In this document: positions 51,528-60,590 of the stretch, piece after piece | Numbering within the stretch: position 1 is the stretch's first letter | How the letters are laid out: every line of letters starts with the position of its first letter | Notes under the pieces: generated by a model | The model's input: only the letters and a program-made list of their open reading frames with translations | Told to the model about the DNA's origin: nothing | Databases searched by the model: none | Assembly: GCF_024436065.1 (NCBI RefSeq) | Contig: NZ_JANFNS010000001.1 | Span: 1-64,000, forward strand | Reading direction: 5' to 3' | Length of the DNA: 64,000 bases | DNA from: Saccharibacillus sp. JS10 | GTDB taxonomy: Bacteria; Bacillota; Bacilli; Paenibacillales; Paenibacillaceae | Program-made: the position numbers and the translations under genes

Positions 51528-51578
51528 AGGCGCAAGCATCGTCGGATCAGGATTGTTGCTGACCCGAAGCTTGCGCCT
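51528..51578 (+). other. Hairpin in the pepF leader
   Basis: AGGCGCAAGC and GCTTGCGCCT form a perfect 10-bp stem enclosing a further partly paired 31-nt loop. It sits 26 nt before the pepF start codon and is followed by only a weak T stretch. It is either a poor terminator of the endoglucanase gene or an RNA element in the pepF leader. Confidence 0.5.
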
Positions 51579-51604
51579 TATTTGATGAAGAGGAGTGGCG
51601 ACAA

Positions 51605-53419
51605 ATGAGTGACAAGATGTTAACGCGCGCAGAAGTTCCGGAATCTTCGACTTGGAATCTGGAGCATTTATTTTTGAGCGAAAAAGAATGGAACGATGCG
51701 TTGCAGCAGGTACTGGACAGTGTGCATGAAGTTACCGTATTTCAAGGTCGTTTGGGGCAAAGTTCAAAAGCCCTGTTGAAATGTCTACATGCACAAGAAA
51801 AATTGATGGAAAATGCGTACAAGGTCGGGGCTTATGCACATTTACGCCAGACCGAAGACGGGACAAACCCGGAAAATCAAGCGCGTTCGGCAAAATCGGG
51901 CGATGCTTTGACCAAATTGTCTTCGGAATTGACGTTTATCGAATCCGAAATTTTGAGTTTGCCAGACGGCACGATTGAACGTTATTTACAAGAAGAACCT
52001 GAACTCGCCGATTTTGAACGCAGCTTAACCAAGCTGCTGGAACAAAAACAACATCGCCTATCTCCGGAAACGGAAAAAGTATTGGCTTCGTTGTCGGAAG
52101 TTCATGGAGCGCCTTATCGTACATACTTGCGTGGTAAGCTCGCAGATATGACTTTTGAAAGTGTAGAGGTCAATGGACGTCATTATCCGGTGTCTTTCGC
52201 TTCTTACGAAACCGATTACGAAATGAATGCGGATACCGATCTGCGTCGCAGTTCGTTCGCTTCGTTTAGCAAAGGTTTACATGCTTATCGCAATACCTTC
52301 GCAGAAGCCTATGCAGCCGAAGTCAAACGTCAAGTGGTGATGTCTCGTGTTCGTCATTACGACTCGGTCACAGAAATGCTGCTAGGTCCCCAACAAGTGA
52401 CGGAAGACATGTATAGCGCGATCTTGGATACCATTCAGACGGAATTAGCTCCACATATGCGCAAGTACGCAGAACTGAAGAAAAAAGTGTTAGGTCTGGA
52501 TACGATGTATTTTTGCGATTTGAAAGCACCGCTAGATCCCGAATACAGCCCTTCGATTACCTATGAAGAAGCTTGCAAGATCGTACAAGATTCGCTGAGC
52601 GTACTGGGCAAAGAATACAGCGAAATCGTTGAAGCTGCGTTCACGCAAAGATGGATCGACTATGCCAGCAATATCGGCAAATCCACAGGAGCTTTTTGCG
52701 CTTCGATCTACGGTATGCACTCGTATATTTTGATGTCGTGGTCAGACAATATGCGTGGAGCATTTACACTGGCGCACGAAGTGGGTCACGCCGGTCACCT
52801 CATGTTGGGAGCTCGTTATCAGCGAATGACGAATTCGCGTCCGTCGCTTTACTTTATCGAAGCACCTTCGACGATGAACGAATTGCTGCTTGCTGAACAT
52901 CTGCGTTCGCGTTCGGATGATAAGCGTCTACGCCGCTGGGTTATTATGCAGCTGCTGAATACGTACTATCATAACTTTGTCACGCATTTGTTAGAAGGCG
53001 AATTGCAGCGCCGCGTATATGCACTTGCGATGGACGATCAAGCGATTACGGCTAAAGTCTTGAGCGAATTAAAAGGGGAGGTCTTGACTTCGTTCTGGGG
53101 CGATACGATGGAGTTGACGGAAGACGCGAAGCTGACATGGATGAGACAGCCTCATTACTACATGGGACTGTATCCTTATACGTATTCGGCAGGATTAACG
53201 TTATCGACTGCGATGATGCAAAAAATCCGCGAAGAAGGTCAACCGGCAATCGATCGTTGGTTAGAAACGCTCAAAGCCGGCGGTTCGAAAACACCGCTGG
53301 AATTAGCTCAGATGGCAGGCGTTGATATGTCGGATGCCGCTACGATTTCTAGCGCTGTCGGTTATGTCGGCTCATTGATCGACGAGTTATGCGAATTGTT
53401 CGAAGAAGAGATCCACTAG
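51605..53419 (+). CDS. pepF: Oligoendopeptidase F
   Basis: A 604-residue M3 metallopeptidase starts at ATG after GAGGAGTGG. The zinc motif HEVGH is at residues 391-395 (TLAHEVGHAGHLMLG), with the third ligand Glu in PSTMNELLLAEHL. The N-terminal helical domain contains the oligopeptidase-F segment near WNLEHLF. There is no signal peptide, so it degrades short peptides in the cytoplasm. Length is normal for PepF. It is monocistronic, with its own promoter and terminator. Confidence 0.95.
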   Translation: MSDKMLTRAEVPESSTWNLEHLFLSEKEWNDALQQVLDSVHEVTVFQGRLGQSSKALLKCLHAQEKLMENAYKVGAYAHLRQTEDGTNPENQARSAKSGDALTKLSSELTFIESEILSLPDGTIERYLQEEPELADFERSLTKLLEQKQHRLSPETEKVLASLSEVHGAPYRTYLRGKLADMTFESVEVNGRHYPVSFASYETDYEMNADTDLRRSSFASFSKGLHAYRNTFAEAYAAEVKRQVVMSRVRHYDSVTEMLLGPQQVTEDMYSAILDTIQTELAPHMRKYAELKKKVLGLDTMYFCDLKAPLDPEYSPSITYEEACKIVQDSLSVLGKEYSEIVEAAFTQRWIDYASNIGKSTGAFCASIYGMHSYILMSWSDNMRGAFTLAHEVGHAGHLMLGARYQRMTNSRPSLYFIEAPSTMNELLLAEHLRSRSDDKRLRRWVIMQLLNTYYHNFVTHLLEGELQRRVYALAMDDQAITAKVLSELKGEVLTSFWGDTMELTEDAKLTWMRQPHYYMGLYPYTYSAGLTLSTAMMQKIREEGQPAIDRWLETLKAGGSKTPLELAQMAGVDMSDAATISSAVGYVGSLIDELCELFEEEIH

Positions 53420-53428
53420 AAAACAAAT

Positions 53429-53476
53429 AAAAAGACCGTGTGCAAGCTGTCGCCAGCCTGTACACGGTCTTTTTTT
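53429..53476. terminator. Bidirectional terminator between pepF and the convergent gene
   Basis: AAAAAGACCGTGT pairs with ACACGGTCTTTTTTT, with AGC/GCT-like pairing inside. The stop codon of the minus-strand gene lies at its right edge. Confidence 0.92.
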
Positions 53477-54068
53477 AGCCTTTAAGCAAATTGATATGGG
53501 ACAGATCGAGTGAGTTGTTGAAAATAAATTCGATTTTATAGTTACCGCGTTTATAGGTTAATTTAGTTTGCGTCGTATTGCCATTTTTAATCGTTGATGT
53601 CGACGTTGGCGCGTACCAATTTTTTTTCACCATAGCGATTGTCATCCCGCCAATATTGGTTTGCCGCTCAACGTTCGTACCAAAATAACGAATTTCTTTC
53701 AGTACGCCGGATGGGGTATAAGCCATCGCATAACCGGGATTACCCATGTCGGCAGTGTAGCTGTCATAGCCGTTGACCGAAGAACGGGTCACATCAGGTG
53801 AGCCAAATTTTTCGATTACTTCGGTGCGAGTTGTCTTGCCAACAACAAATCCAGCAGGGTTGCCAGGGAATTCACCTTTTAAAGCAGGCTTGTAAAAGGT
53901 ATTTAATTTTTTTTGCGCCATTGCTGTATCCGAAGCAGTAGGCGTTTGAGCTGCGGAAGCCGATGGTAACGTCAGAGAAGTCGCCGCACCGATCGAGCCT
54001 ATAGCGACTACGCTTGCAGCGGACAAAGCTAATAATGTTTTGCGAACAGGCATAAGATTTTTCATCAT
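53475..54068 (-). CDS. Secreted DUF4309-like protein
   Basis: A 197-residue protein starts at ATG-ATG after AAGGAGGA. The signal peptide covers about residues 1-39 (TLLALSAASVVAIGSIGAA, cleavage near ASA-AQ). The mature part has FVVGKTTRTEVIEKFGSPDV, GYDSYTADMGNPGYAMAYT, LKEIRYFGT and FIFNNSLDLSHINLL, a pattern I associate with DUF4309/YjgB proteins. That family is exported and of unknown function. It is expressed from its own region upstream of an AraC-type sensor gene on the same strand. Confidence 0.7.
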   Translation of the reverse strand: MMKNLMPVRKTLLALSAASVVAIGSIGAATSLTLPSASAAQTPTASDTAMAQKKLNTFYKPALKGEFPGNPAGFVVGKTTRTEVIEKFGSPDVTRSSVNGYDSYTADMGNPGYAMAYTPSGVLKEIRYFGTNVERQTNIGGMTIAMVKKNWYAPTSTSTIKNGNTTQTKLTYKRGNYKIEFIFNNSLDLSHINLLKG

Positions 54069-54181
54069 AATTCCTCCTTCAAACCACGATAAGTACTTAC
54101 GATCACCTTACTTCAAGAATACTACGAACGTAGCACCTTATTCAAATGATGCTCGTACCTACGTAATTTCTCTTACTCTTT

Positions 54182-56464
54182 TCATACACCTTTTTGCGAG
54201 TCGGCAAACAGTTTTCGATATTGTCCGGGTGTATGACCGGTTTCTTTTTTGAATTTGCGTATAAAGTTTGGCGCATCTTGATAACCGATACGCCCAATAA
54301 TTTCTTTGAGCGGTTCGTCTGTCGTTGTCAATTGAACGATGGCTTCCGCCATACGCTTTTGCCAAATATATTGAACAAAGTTTGTCCCGACTTTTTCTTT
54401 GAAAGACCGGCTGAAATAAGACATCGAAATCGAATATTTGTGCGAGATCATTTCTAAACTCAGCGAATGATCCGCATAATGCTCATCGATATACGCTACG
54501 ATCGTATCCATTAGAGTATGAGCTTCACATTCTTCTTTTTGCTCCATCTGTTCGCAAAGGATATGAACCATATTCAATAAGTAAGGCTCCAGTTCTTCGG
54601 GTGAAGCAAAAGAATCCAGAGGAGGAATACTGGATTGTAGATTGTCGACATTCGCTTCGTTACCTACCTTCAAGATCGTATTCAAGATATCGAATCCGAT
54701 ACACCGCATATAACGTCTCGATAAACCCGGAGTACGCAAGGTTTGCAAAGCTTCAAGCACAGAATCGGCTGCAACATCTGCACTGCCTTGTTTGAGACTT
54801 TGGCTCAATTTGAGCAATGTATTTTTGGGAACCCAATACGATTGATCGGATTCTTCTTGAAGATCGCTGAAGTAAATCAGAATAGCTTCGTCTGTATGGG
54901 TTCGGGATTCGAATGCCGAGCAGGCTTCGATAAATGATTGGCTTAATCGCTGCGTTCCTTCCGAACTTGTTCCGATTCCGATCACTGGATTTAGACGTCC
55001 GATGCTTTGAAGATGGTCATGCACCGAATAAGCGATTCGATCCATCTGCTGCCGCTCATCGTTATTTTCGATCGGATCAAAGCCGACAATAAGCGCAATC
55101 TGATCGGGCTTTTGCAATTCGACACTGTATAAAGTCGTTTGCAATTCTGGATATTCCGCTTCGGATAGCAAATTCAACATCAATTGCCAATCCCGAGTCT
55201 CATCCGTTGTCACATCTGAACGTCCAGAACCGATTAACATCGTCACATAACGTGACCGTTTGAAATGTAACCCGAAAGACTCCGACCAATCCGAAGAGAA
55301 TTGTTCATTTCCGCTATGACGCAGCAGCATCCATAGCACGTGGTTACGCGCAAAAGGTTCTTGTAAATCGGCTCTTGCGCTATACGTTTGCAGGGCTGAA
55401 CGAATTCGATCCAATTCATTGCCCGAAAAGACTTCGGGTTCATGTTCCAGACTTTTCGAAGTAGAAGGCTTTGAGTTTGCGAACTCGGACAATTGAAAAA
55501 TAGGGCTATATTGCCGCCGTGCCAACAGCCAAGCGCCTACAGCACCAAATAAAACGACAATCGAAAATAAAGCGACAATGAAGCTTCGAATATGCAGCAC
55601 GCTACTGAAAAACTGCGAACTCGGCATCAACGTCACGTATTCCCATCCATTCAGCTGAGATTGAACAGACACGACCGAATAGGGAATGCCTTCAATATTG
55701 AGACTATGCGTTCCAGTCGATAACGACACAAGCGAGCTTAACGCTTCCGTATTCAGACTTTGATCTTGATTGCTTTTGACCGCAAGCACTTGCCCTTCGC
55801 CATCAAAAATATACGAAGAACCTTCATACCCGCCCAAGATAGAATCGATCAGCCCGGTTAACGTGGATTCTTTGACAAAATACATCAATGTGCCATGCGG
55901 ATTCGGGCTATTTGGCACAATCGGAACCAAATAAGCCAGTGTCGATTGTTCGAAAGTCGATCCACGGCTGACTAAATCAGCCGGACGCATCGTTGCGTAA
56001 CGAGATTCATTTAAATCGCTTTCGATTGCGCTGGAACTCCAGTTGCGGAAGCGGTATTTATCGGCGAATACATCCAAATCATACATACCTATACTGGAAT
56101 AAATACGCGGATCACCGCGGAAATACAGAAACATCTCGTCAATCATCGGGCTTGCGGCTTTATAATTGCCCAGCGCGTCGATCGTTTCCAGACTGTAATA
56201 AGGATCATGCGCTCGGTATCGACTCAGTCTTGGATCGTAAGCAGCACGCGAAGCAATATCGTTTAACTGTTGCAGATGGGTATCGACGATATTTTCCGCT
56301 TGAGTCAATTGATTAAAATGAGATTGTTCGATTTGCGCACGTAAGTTTGCCGCCGTATTGTGATACAAAATGAACGTTAGACACATTAACGGAATAAGTA
56401 GGACGAACAAATAAGAAGAAATATATTTGAGAAACAGCCTAGATTTGAAATAACTTGGCTTCAT
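54182..56464 (-). CDS. Membrane-bound AraC-family sensor-regulator (YesN-type one-component)
   Basis: ATG 56464 follows AAAGGAGA, so the 760-residue form is chosen over an 8-residue longer one. Domain order: membrane helix (about 15-35), extracytoplasmic dCache-like sensor (about 36-290, LYFRGDPRIYSSIGMYDL, YIFDGEGQVLAV), second membrane helix (about 292-315, FIVALFSIVVLFGAVGAWLL), a long cytoplasmic linker, and a C-terminal AraC double HTH (HYADHSLSLEMISHKYSISM, PLKEIIGRIGYQDAPNFIRK). Such proteins sense extracellular sugars and activate the divergent ABC importer; that target is inferred from position (56937 onward). Confidence 0.9.
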   Translation of the reverse strand: MKPSYFKSRLFLKYISSYLFVLLIPLMCLTFILYHNTAANLRAQIEQSHFNQLTQAENIVDTHLQQLNDIASRAAYDPRLSRYRAHDPYYSLETIDALGNYKAASPMIDEMFLYFRGDPRIYSSIGMYDLDVFADKYRFRNWSSSAIESDLNESRYATMRPADLVSRGSTFEQSTLAYLVPIVPNSPNPHGTLMYFVKESTLTGLIDSILGGYEGSSYIFDGEGQVLAVKSNQDQSLNTEALSSLVSLSTGTHSLNIEGIPYSVVSVQSQLNGWEYVTLMPSSQFFSSVLHIRSFIVALFSIVVLFGAVGAWLLARRQYSPIFQLSEFANSKPSTSKSLEHEPEVFSGNELDRIRSALQTYSARADLQEPFARNHVLWMLLRHSGNEQFSSDWSESFGLHFKRSRYVTMLIGSGRSDVTTDETRDWQLMLNLLSEAEYPELQTTLYSVELQKPDQIALIVGFDPIENNDERQQMDRIAYSVHDHLQSIGRLNPVIGIGTSSEGTQRLSQSFIEACSAFESRTHTDEAILIYFSDLQEESDQSYWVPKNTLLKLSQSLKQGSADVAADSVLEALQTLRTPGLSRRYMRCIGFDILNTILKVGNEANVDNLQSSIPPLDSFASPEELEPYLLNMVHILCEQMEQKEECEAHTLMDTIVAYIDEHYADHSLSLEMISHKYSISMSYFSRSFKEKVGTNFVQYIWQKRMAEAIVQLTTTDEPLKEIIGRIGYQDAPNFIRKFKKETGHTPGQYRKLFADSQKGV

Positions 56465-56936
56465 CTTTATTCTCCTTTCCCTATTCAAATGATGCGTAAA
56501 TGCCAGATTGTCAGGAAATATGTAGAATTTGACCTCTGATTTGATATGTATTTTTTGACTTTTAACCTTTTTGACCTCGCGTTAACGTTTCTTCACAATG
56601 TAAATTTTCAACGAATTCTTAAAGAAAAGCATTGATTCTGTAATGTATTCTAACACATTTCTTCTCTGATAAGATTGTCAAAATTTCCAAAAGAGCCAAA
56701 ACTACATATTTACGAGCCTGGAACCCTTCTGTAAACTCACGGTAAACCTAAAAACGAAAAACGCAATACAAAGCCAATGGAAATGCTTACAAAAAAACAA
56801 GGCTGCATGAAAAGAACATTTTTACAGAACGTTCTTAAGAAATGCGACGTAATCGAAAGGGGAAGAGGCTGAGGGATATACTTGTTAGGTAATATGACTT
56901 TCATTGATTCAAGTATGCCATAAAGGAGTGAGCGTA
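56465..56936. promoter_or_regulatory. Divergent control region of the ABC locus with a cre-like site
   Basis: This 472-bp gene-free interval separates the AraC-type gene from the ABC operon. At 56778-56791 the sequence TGGAAATGCTTACA matches the CcpA operator consensus TGWAARCGYTWNCW at 12 of 14 positions, suggesting carbon catabolite repression. The rest is A/T-rich, with a paired ACAGAACGTTCTTA-type palindrome (AGAACGTTCT, 56826-56835) that could bind the AraC-type dimer. No confident -35/-10 pair assigned. Confidence 0.5.
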
Positions 56937-57902
56937 ATGATGCAGGAAGAAGCAAAAGCTGTGCTGAGTTCACAAGACGTTTCGACTAAACCGAAAAATA
57001 AAAAGCTTTTTCATAAAATCGTACGCAACTGGCAGCTGTATATTTTTATGGCTCCTGCTCTGCTTACTGTAATTATCTTCAACTATGTTCCGATGTACGG
57101 GATTCAAATTGCGTTCAAAAATTATATTCCGGCACTGGGTATGACAGAAAGCAAATGGGTAGGCTTTGATCATTTCGTGCGGTTTTTCGAATCGTATTAT
57201 TTCTGGGATCTGATGTGGAATACGCTGAGTATCAGTTTGTATGGATTGTTGGTTGGTTTTCCTTTACCGATCTTGCTCGCTTTGGCTTTTAACGAAATAC
57301 GTACCGGGCCTTTTAAAAAGACGGTTCAGACCGTTACATACGCTCCGCACTTTATCTCAATGGTCGTTATGGCAGGGATGATTATTACATTCTTGACGCC
57401 TTCTACAGGGATGATTGTCAATCTGCTTGAAGCCATAGGCATTACGCCACCCAGCTTTTTGACCGATCCGCGCTGGTTCAAGACGGTCTACGTGCTATCC
57501 GACGTCTGGCAAGCGACAGGTTGGGGAACGATTATTTATTTGGCTGCATTGACCGCGGTTGACCCGGGTCTGCATGAAGCGGCAATTCTCGATGGAGCTT
57601 CAAGGCTGCAACGGATCAGGCATATCAACTTCCCGGTCATTATTCCGACGATTACGATCTTGCTTATTCTCAACATGGGTGGATTGCTGGGTGTCGGGTA
57701 CGAGAAGATTTTGCTGCTGCAAAATCCGCTGAATATGGAAGCTTCCGATGTTATCGCGACTTCGGTCTACCGAACAGGCTTGCTTGAAGCCCAGTATAGT
57801 TATTCGACAGCTGTCGGATTATTCAACTCGATTGTCAATGCGATTTTGTTGATTGTCGTCAATCAAGTCGTACGCCGTACCAGCGAAAATAGTCTGTGGT
57901 AG
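56937..57902 (+). CDS. CUT1 ABC sugar transporter permease (LplB-like)
   Basis: ATG 56937 (followed by a second ATG) lies after AAAGGAGTGAG. The 321-residue protein has six membrane helices starting WQLYIFMAPALLTVIIFNYVP and MYGIQIAFKNY, the LplB/YteP signature. The permease EAA motif is present as EAAILDGASRLQRIRHINFP. With the next two genes it forms an importer for oligosaccharides. No ATPase gene is nearby; a shared MsmX-type ATPase is the usual solution in this group. Confidence 0.92.
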   Translation: MMQEEAKAVLSSQDVSTKPKNKKLFHKIVRNWQLYIFMAPALLTVIIFNYVPMYGIQIAFKNYIPALGMTESKWVGFDHFVRFFESYYFWDLMWNTLSISLYGLLVGFPLPILLALAFNEIRTGPFKKTVQTVTYAPHFISMVVMAGMIITFLTPSTGMIVNLLEAIGITPPSFLTDPRWFKTVYVLSDVWQATGWGTIIYLAALTAVDPGLHEAAILDGASRLQRIRHINFPVIIPTITILLILNMGGLLGVGYEKILLLQNPLNMEASDVIATSVYRTGLLEAQYSYSTAVGLFNSIVNAILLIVVNQVVRRTSENSLW

Positions 57903-57935
57903 ACCACTAGATAGGCTAGGGAAGGAGGCAGAATC

Positions 57936-58841
57936 ATGATTAGTTCGATCAAAGAAACGAAGCAAGATAAAGTATTCCTCGCTTTTGTCTATCTGATTTT
58001 GACGATTGCGCTCGTGCTTGTCGCTTATCCGCTGATCTATATTTTGAGTGCTTCGATCAGTAACCCGACGATTGTAGCCGCTGGCGAAATGTGGTTGCTG
58101 CCCAAAGATATTACGTTCGAAGGATATCGCCGCGTTTTTCAAGACTCTAGTATTTGGAACGGTTATCTAAACACAATCATCTACACGGTGGTCGGAACAC
58201 TCGTCAATCTGATTGTCACGTTGCCCGCCGCGTATGCACTGAGTCGCCGAGATTTTATCGGACGTAACCTGTTCATGATTTTGTTTATCGTCACGATGTT
58301 TTTCGGCGGCGGCTTGGTTCCGACTTACCTGGTCGTACGTAATCTTGGATTAATCGACAGTATGTGGGCGTTGATTCTTCCTGGCGCTACATCGGTCTGG
58401 AACTTGATCGTCTGCCGCACCTTTTTCCAATCGTCGATTCCTAGAGAATTACAAGAAGCTGCCGAGATCGATGGATGCAGCAACTTCCGATTATATTTCC
58501 GTATCGTGCTTCCGCTGTCTACCGCATTGATTGCCGTTATGGCACTCTTTTTCGGAGTCGGGCATTGGAATAACTATTTCTCCGCGATGATCTATCTCAA
58601 CCAGCAAGAAAAGTATCCGCTGCAATTGGTACTTCGGCAAATTCTCGTTCTGCAACAAATGTCAGCGCAAGGCGGCACGGTAGATGCTTCGATGGCAAGT
58701 TCGCTTAATAACAAAGCCGAAGTCGCAGCACTCGTCAAATACGCCGTCATTATCGTCGCGACATTGCCGATCATCGCCGTCTATCCATTTCTTCAACGGT
58801 ATTTTGTGCAAGGTGTCATGATCGGTTCCGTCAAGGGATGA
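57936..58841 (+). CDS. CUT1 ABC sugar transporter permease (LplC/YtcP-like)
   Basis: A 301-residue partner permease starts at ATG after GAAGGAGG. Six membrane helices are seen; the segment AYPLIYILSASISNP and the EAA loop ELQEAAEIDGCSNFRLYFRI are family marks, and the C-terminal VKYAVIIVATLPIIAVYPFL with RYFVQGVMIGSVKG is nearly invariant in LplC/YtcP proteins. It forms a heterodimeric channel with the product of the preceding gene. Confidence 0.93.
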   Translation: MISSIKETKQDKVFLAFVYLILTIALVLVAYPLIYILSASISNPTIVAAGEMWLLPKDITFEGYRRVFQDSSIWNGYLNTIIYTVVGTLVNLIVTLPAAYALSRRDFIGRNLFMILFIVTMFFGGGLVPTYLVVRNLGLIDSMWALILPGATSVWNLIVCRTFFQSSIPRELQEAAEIDGCSNFRLYFRIVLPLSTALIAVMALFFGVGHWNNYFSAMIYLNQQEKYPLQLVLRQILVLQQMSAQGGTVDASMASSLNNKAEVAALVKYAVIIVATLPIIAVYPFLQRYFVQGVMIGSVKG

Positions 58842-58885
58842 TCTTGTCATAGCAGAGCTACTTAAAAAAAGGGGAGGGTATTTAG

Positions 58886-60490
58886 ATGAAAAAAGGACGT
58901 AGCAAAGCCGCTTTAACGTTATCTGGAGTATTGTTGTTCTCGCTTGTTGCTTCAGCTTGTCAGTCTGGAGGTTCAAAAGAATCAGCCGAACAGACCGGAG
59001 GTAGCGTAAGTAAAGACGGGTTCCCGATTGTCGAACAACCGATTACATTAAGCGTGTTTGCTCCAAGTGCAGATATGGCGCCGTGGGACACCATGCCGGT
59101 TATCGAAGAGATGGAGAAATTGTCCAATATCAAAATCGCTTTCCAGACTGCTCCTATCGACAGTTTCCCAACGAAAAAGAATCTGGTCTTCGCAAGCGGC
59201 GATCTGCCTGATATTTTGTACGCTGCCGACATTACGCCTGCCGAGCAAGTAAGTTACGGAACGCAAGGACAGTTGGTTCCGCTCGAAGACTTGATCGACA
59301 ATTATGCACCGAATCTCAAAAAAATCTTGGATGAAAATCCGAATGTACGCAAATCGATCACGACGACAGACGGGCATATCTACGCTTTGCCTTTTATCGA
59401 TACAACAGCGGTATGGTACCGCGGCCCGATGTGGTATAACGGCGAATTTTTAAAAACATTGAATGTGGAAGAACCTAAAACAACCGACGAACTGTACGAC
59501 TATCTCAAACGTGTCAAAACCGAAGATCCAAACGGCAACGGCAAGGCTGATGAAATTCCGCTGACTTCGGTAAAATTGGATGATCTACGAATGTATTTCC
59601 TCGGATTCTGGGGCATTTATAACGAAGTGTATTACGCAGACAAAGACGGTAAAGTACACTACACACCGCAAGAAGAAGGCTACAAAGGCTATCTGACGTT
59701 CCTCAATAAATTGTGGAATGAAGATTTGCTGGATCATGAGACCTTCTCCCAAACGGACGAACAGAAAAAAGCGAAAGGTGCAAAAAATCAACTCGCGCTG
59801 TTCAGTGATTACTATCCGTACTTCACGTTAGGCGGAACCGAAGAAACGATGGAAGATCCGATGATGACGCCGGTGAGCAGCGAAATCGCAGATACGCCAG
59901 TCTACGGCAAACATCCAGGCATGTCTTCGAATGGTACATTCGCAATCACCGTTACGAATCCAAATCCAGAAGCGAGTATGCGCTGGATCGATTATCAATA
60001 CGGGTATGACGGAGCGACGCTCTGGACCCAAGGCCCGCAAGGCAAGATGTGGGATTACGTAGATGAAGCGACGCATGAGAAAAAGTATCTCGAAGTACCG
60101 AACGGCGGCGACCGCGAAGAATACCGCGCAACGCTAACGCCTAACTACGGTATCGTGACGCCGGGCGTAAATATTCCTGATCTGACAAACGGCTTACGAA
60201 GCGAAGTGGAAGATTGGGTTGTTGAGCAAAATGAAGAAAAATTAGTACCGATCGCTAAAATTCCGTTCCCGAACGTGTATCTGACCAACGATGCGCAAAC
60301 GGAAGTGTCGGCATTGCTGTCCGATCTAAATACGTATGTCGAGCAGATGGAAGCCAAATTCGTCACGGGGCAAGAACCGTTAAGCAATTGGGACAGTTAT
60401 GTCGCGCAGCTCAAAAAAATGGGCAGCGACCGAATCGTCGAGATTTACCAAGAAGCTTATGATCAATGGAACAGTGAAAATACGCAGTAA
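58886..60490 (+). CDS. Extracellular solute-binding lipoprotein (LplA-like)
   Basis: A 534-residue binding protein starts at ATG after GGGGAGGG. The lipoprotein signal ends VASAC25, so Cys25 would be lipidated and the protein held on the outer membrane face. The mature cluster-B/LplA-type fold includes LPFIDTTAVWYRGPMWYNGE, ETMEDPMMTPV and RWIDYQYGYDGATLWTQGPQG. It captures an oligosaccharide for the two permeases encoded just upstream. Ligand identity is inferred from the downstream fucosidase. Confidence 0.93.
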   Translation: MKKGRSKAALTLSGVLLFSLVASACQSGGSKESAEQTGGSVSKDGFPIVEQPITLSVFAPSADMAPWDTMPVIEEMEKLSNIKIAFQTAPIDSFPTKKNLVFASGDLPDILYAADITPAEQVSYGTQGQLVPLEDLIDNYAPNLKKILDENPNVRKSITTTDGHIYALPFIDTTAVWYRGPMWYNGEFLKTLNVEEPKTTDELYDYLKRVKTEDPNGNGKADEIPLTSVKLDDLRMYFLGFWGIYNEVYYADKDGKVHYTPQEEGYKGYLTFLNKLWNEDLLDHETFSQTDEQKKAKGAKNQLALFSDYYPYFTLGGTEETMEDPMMTPVSSEIADTPVYGKHPGMSSNGTFAITVTNPNPEASMRWIDYQYGYDGATLWTQGPQGKMWDYVDEATHEKKYLEVPNGGDREEYRATLTPNYGIVTPGVNIPDLTNGLRSEVEDWVVEQNEEKLVPIAKIPFPNVYLTNDAQTEVSALLSDLNTYVEQMEAKFVTGQEPLSNWDSYVAQLKKMGSDRIVEIYQEAYDQWNSENTQ

Positions 60491-60519
60491 AAAGAGTTGA
60501 TTTCAAGACGTAAGGGACA

Positions 60520-60566
60520 AGCGAAAAATGAAGCGGTAAGATGCGTCTTCGTTTTTCGCTTTTTTC
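60520..60566 (+). terminator. Intra-operon terminator/attenuator between binding protein and fucosidase genes
   Basis: AGCGAAAAATGAAG pairs with CTTCGTTTTTCGCT (one T-G pair) around a 13-nt loop and is followed by TTTTT. It probably reduces transcription into the enzymes relative to the abundantly needed binding protein, or protects the upstream mRNA. Confidence 0.8.
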
Positions 60567-60590
60567 TGCTAAAAAGGAGTGGGAATCCAG

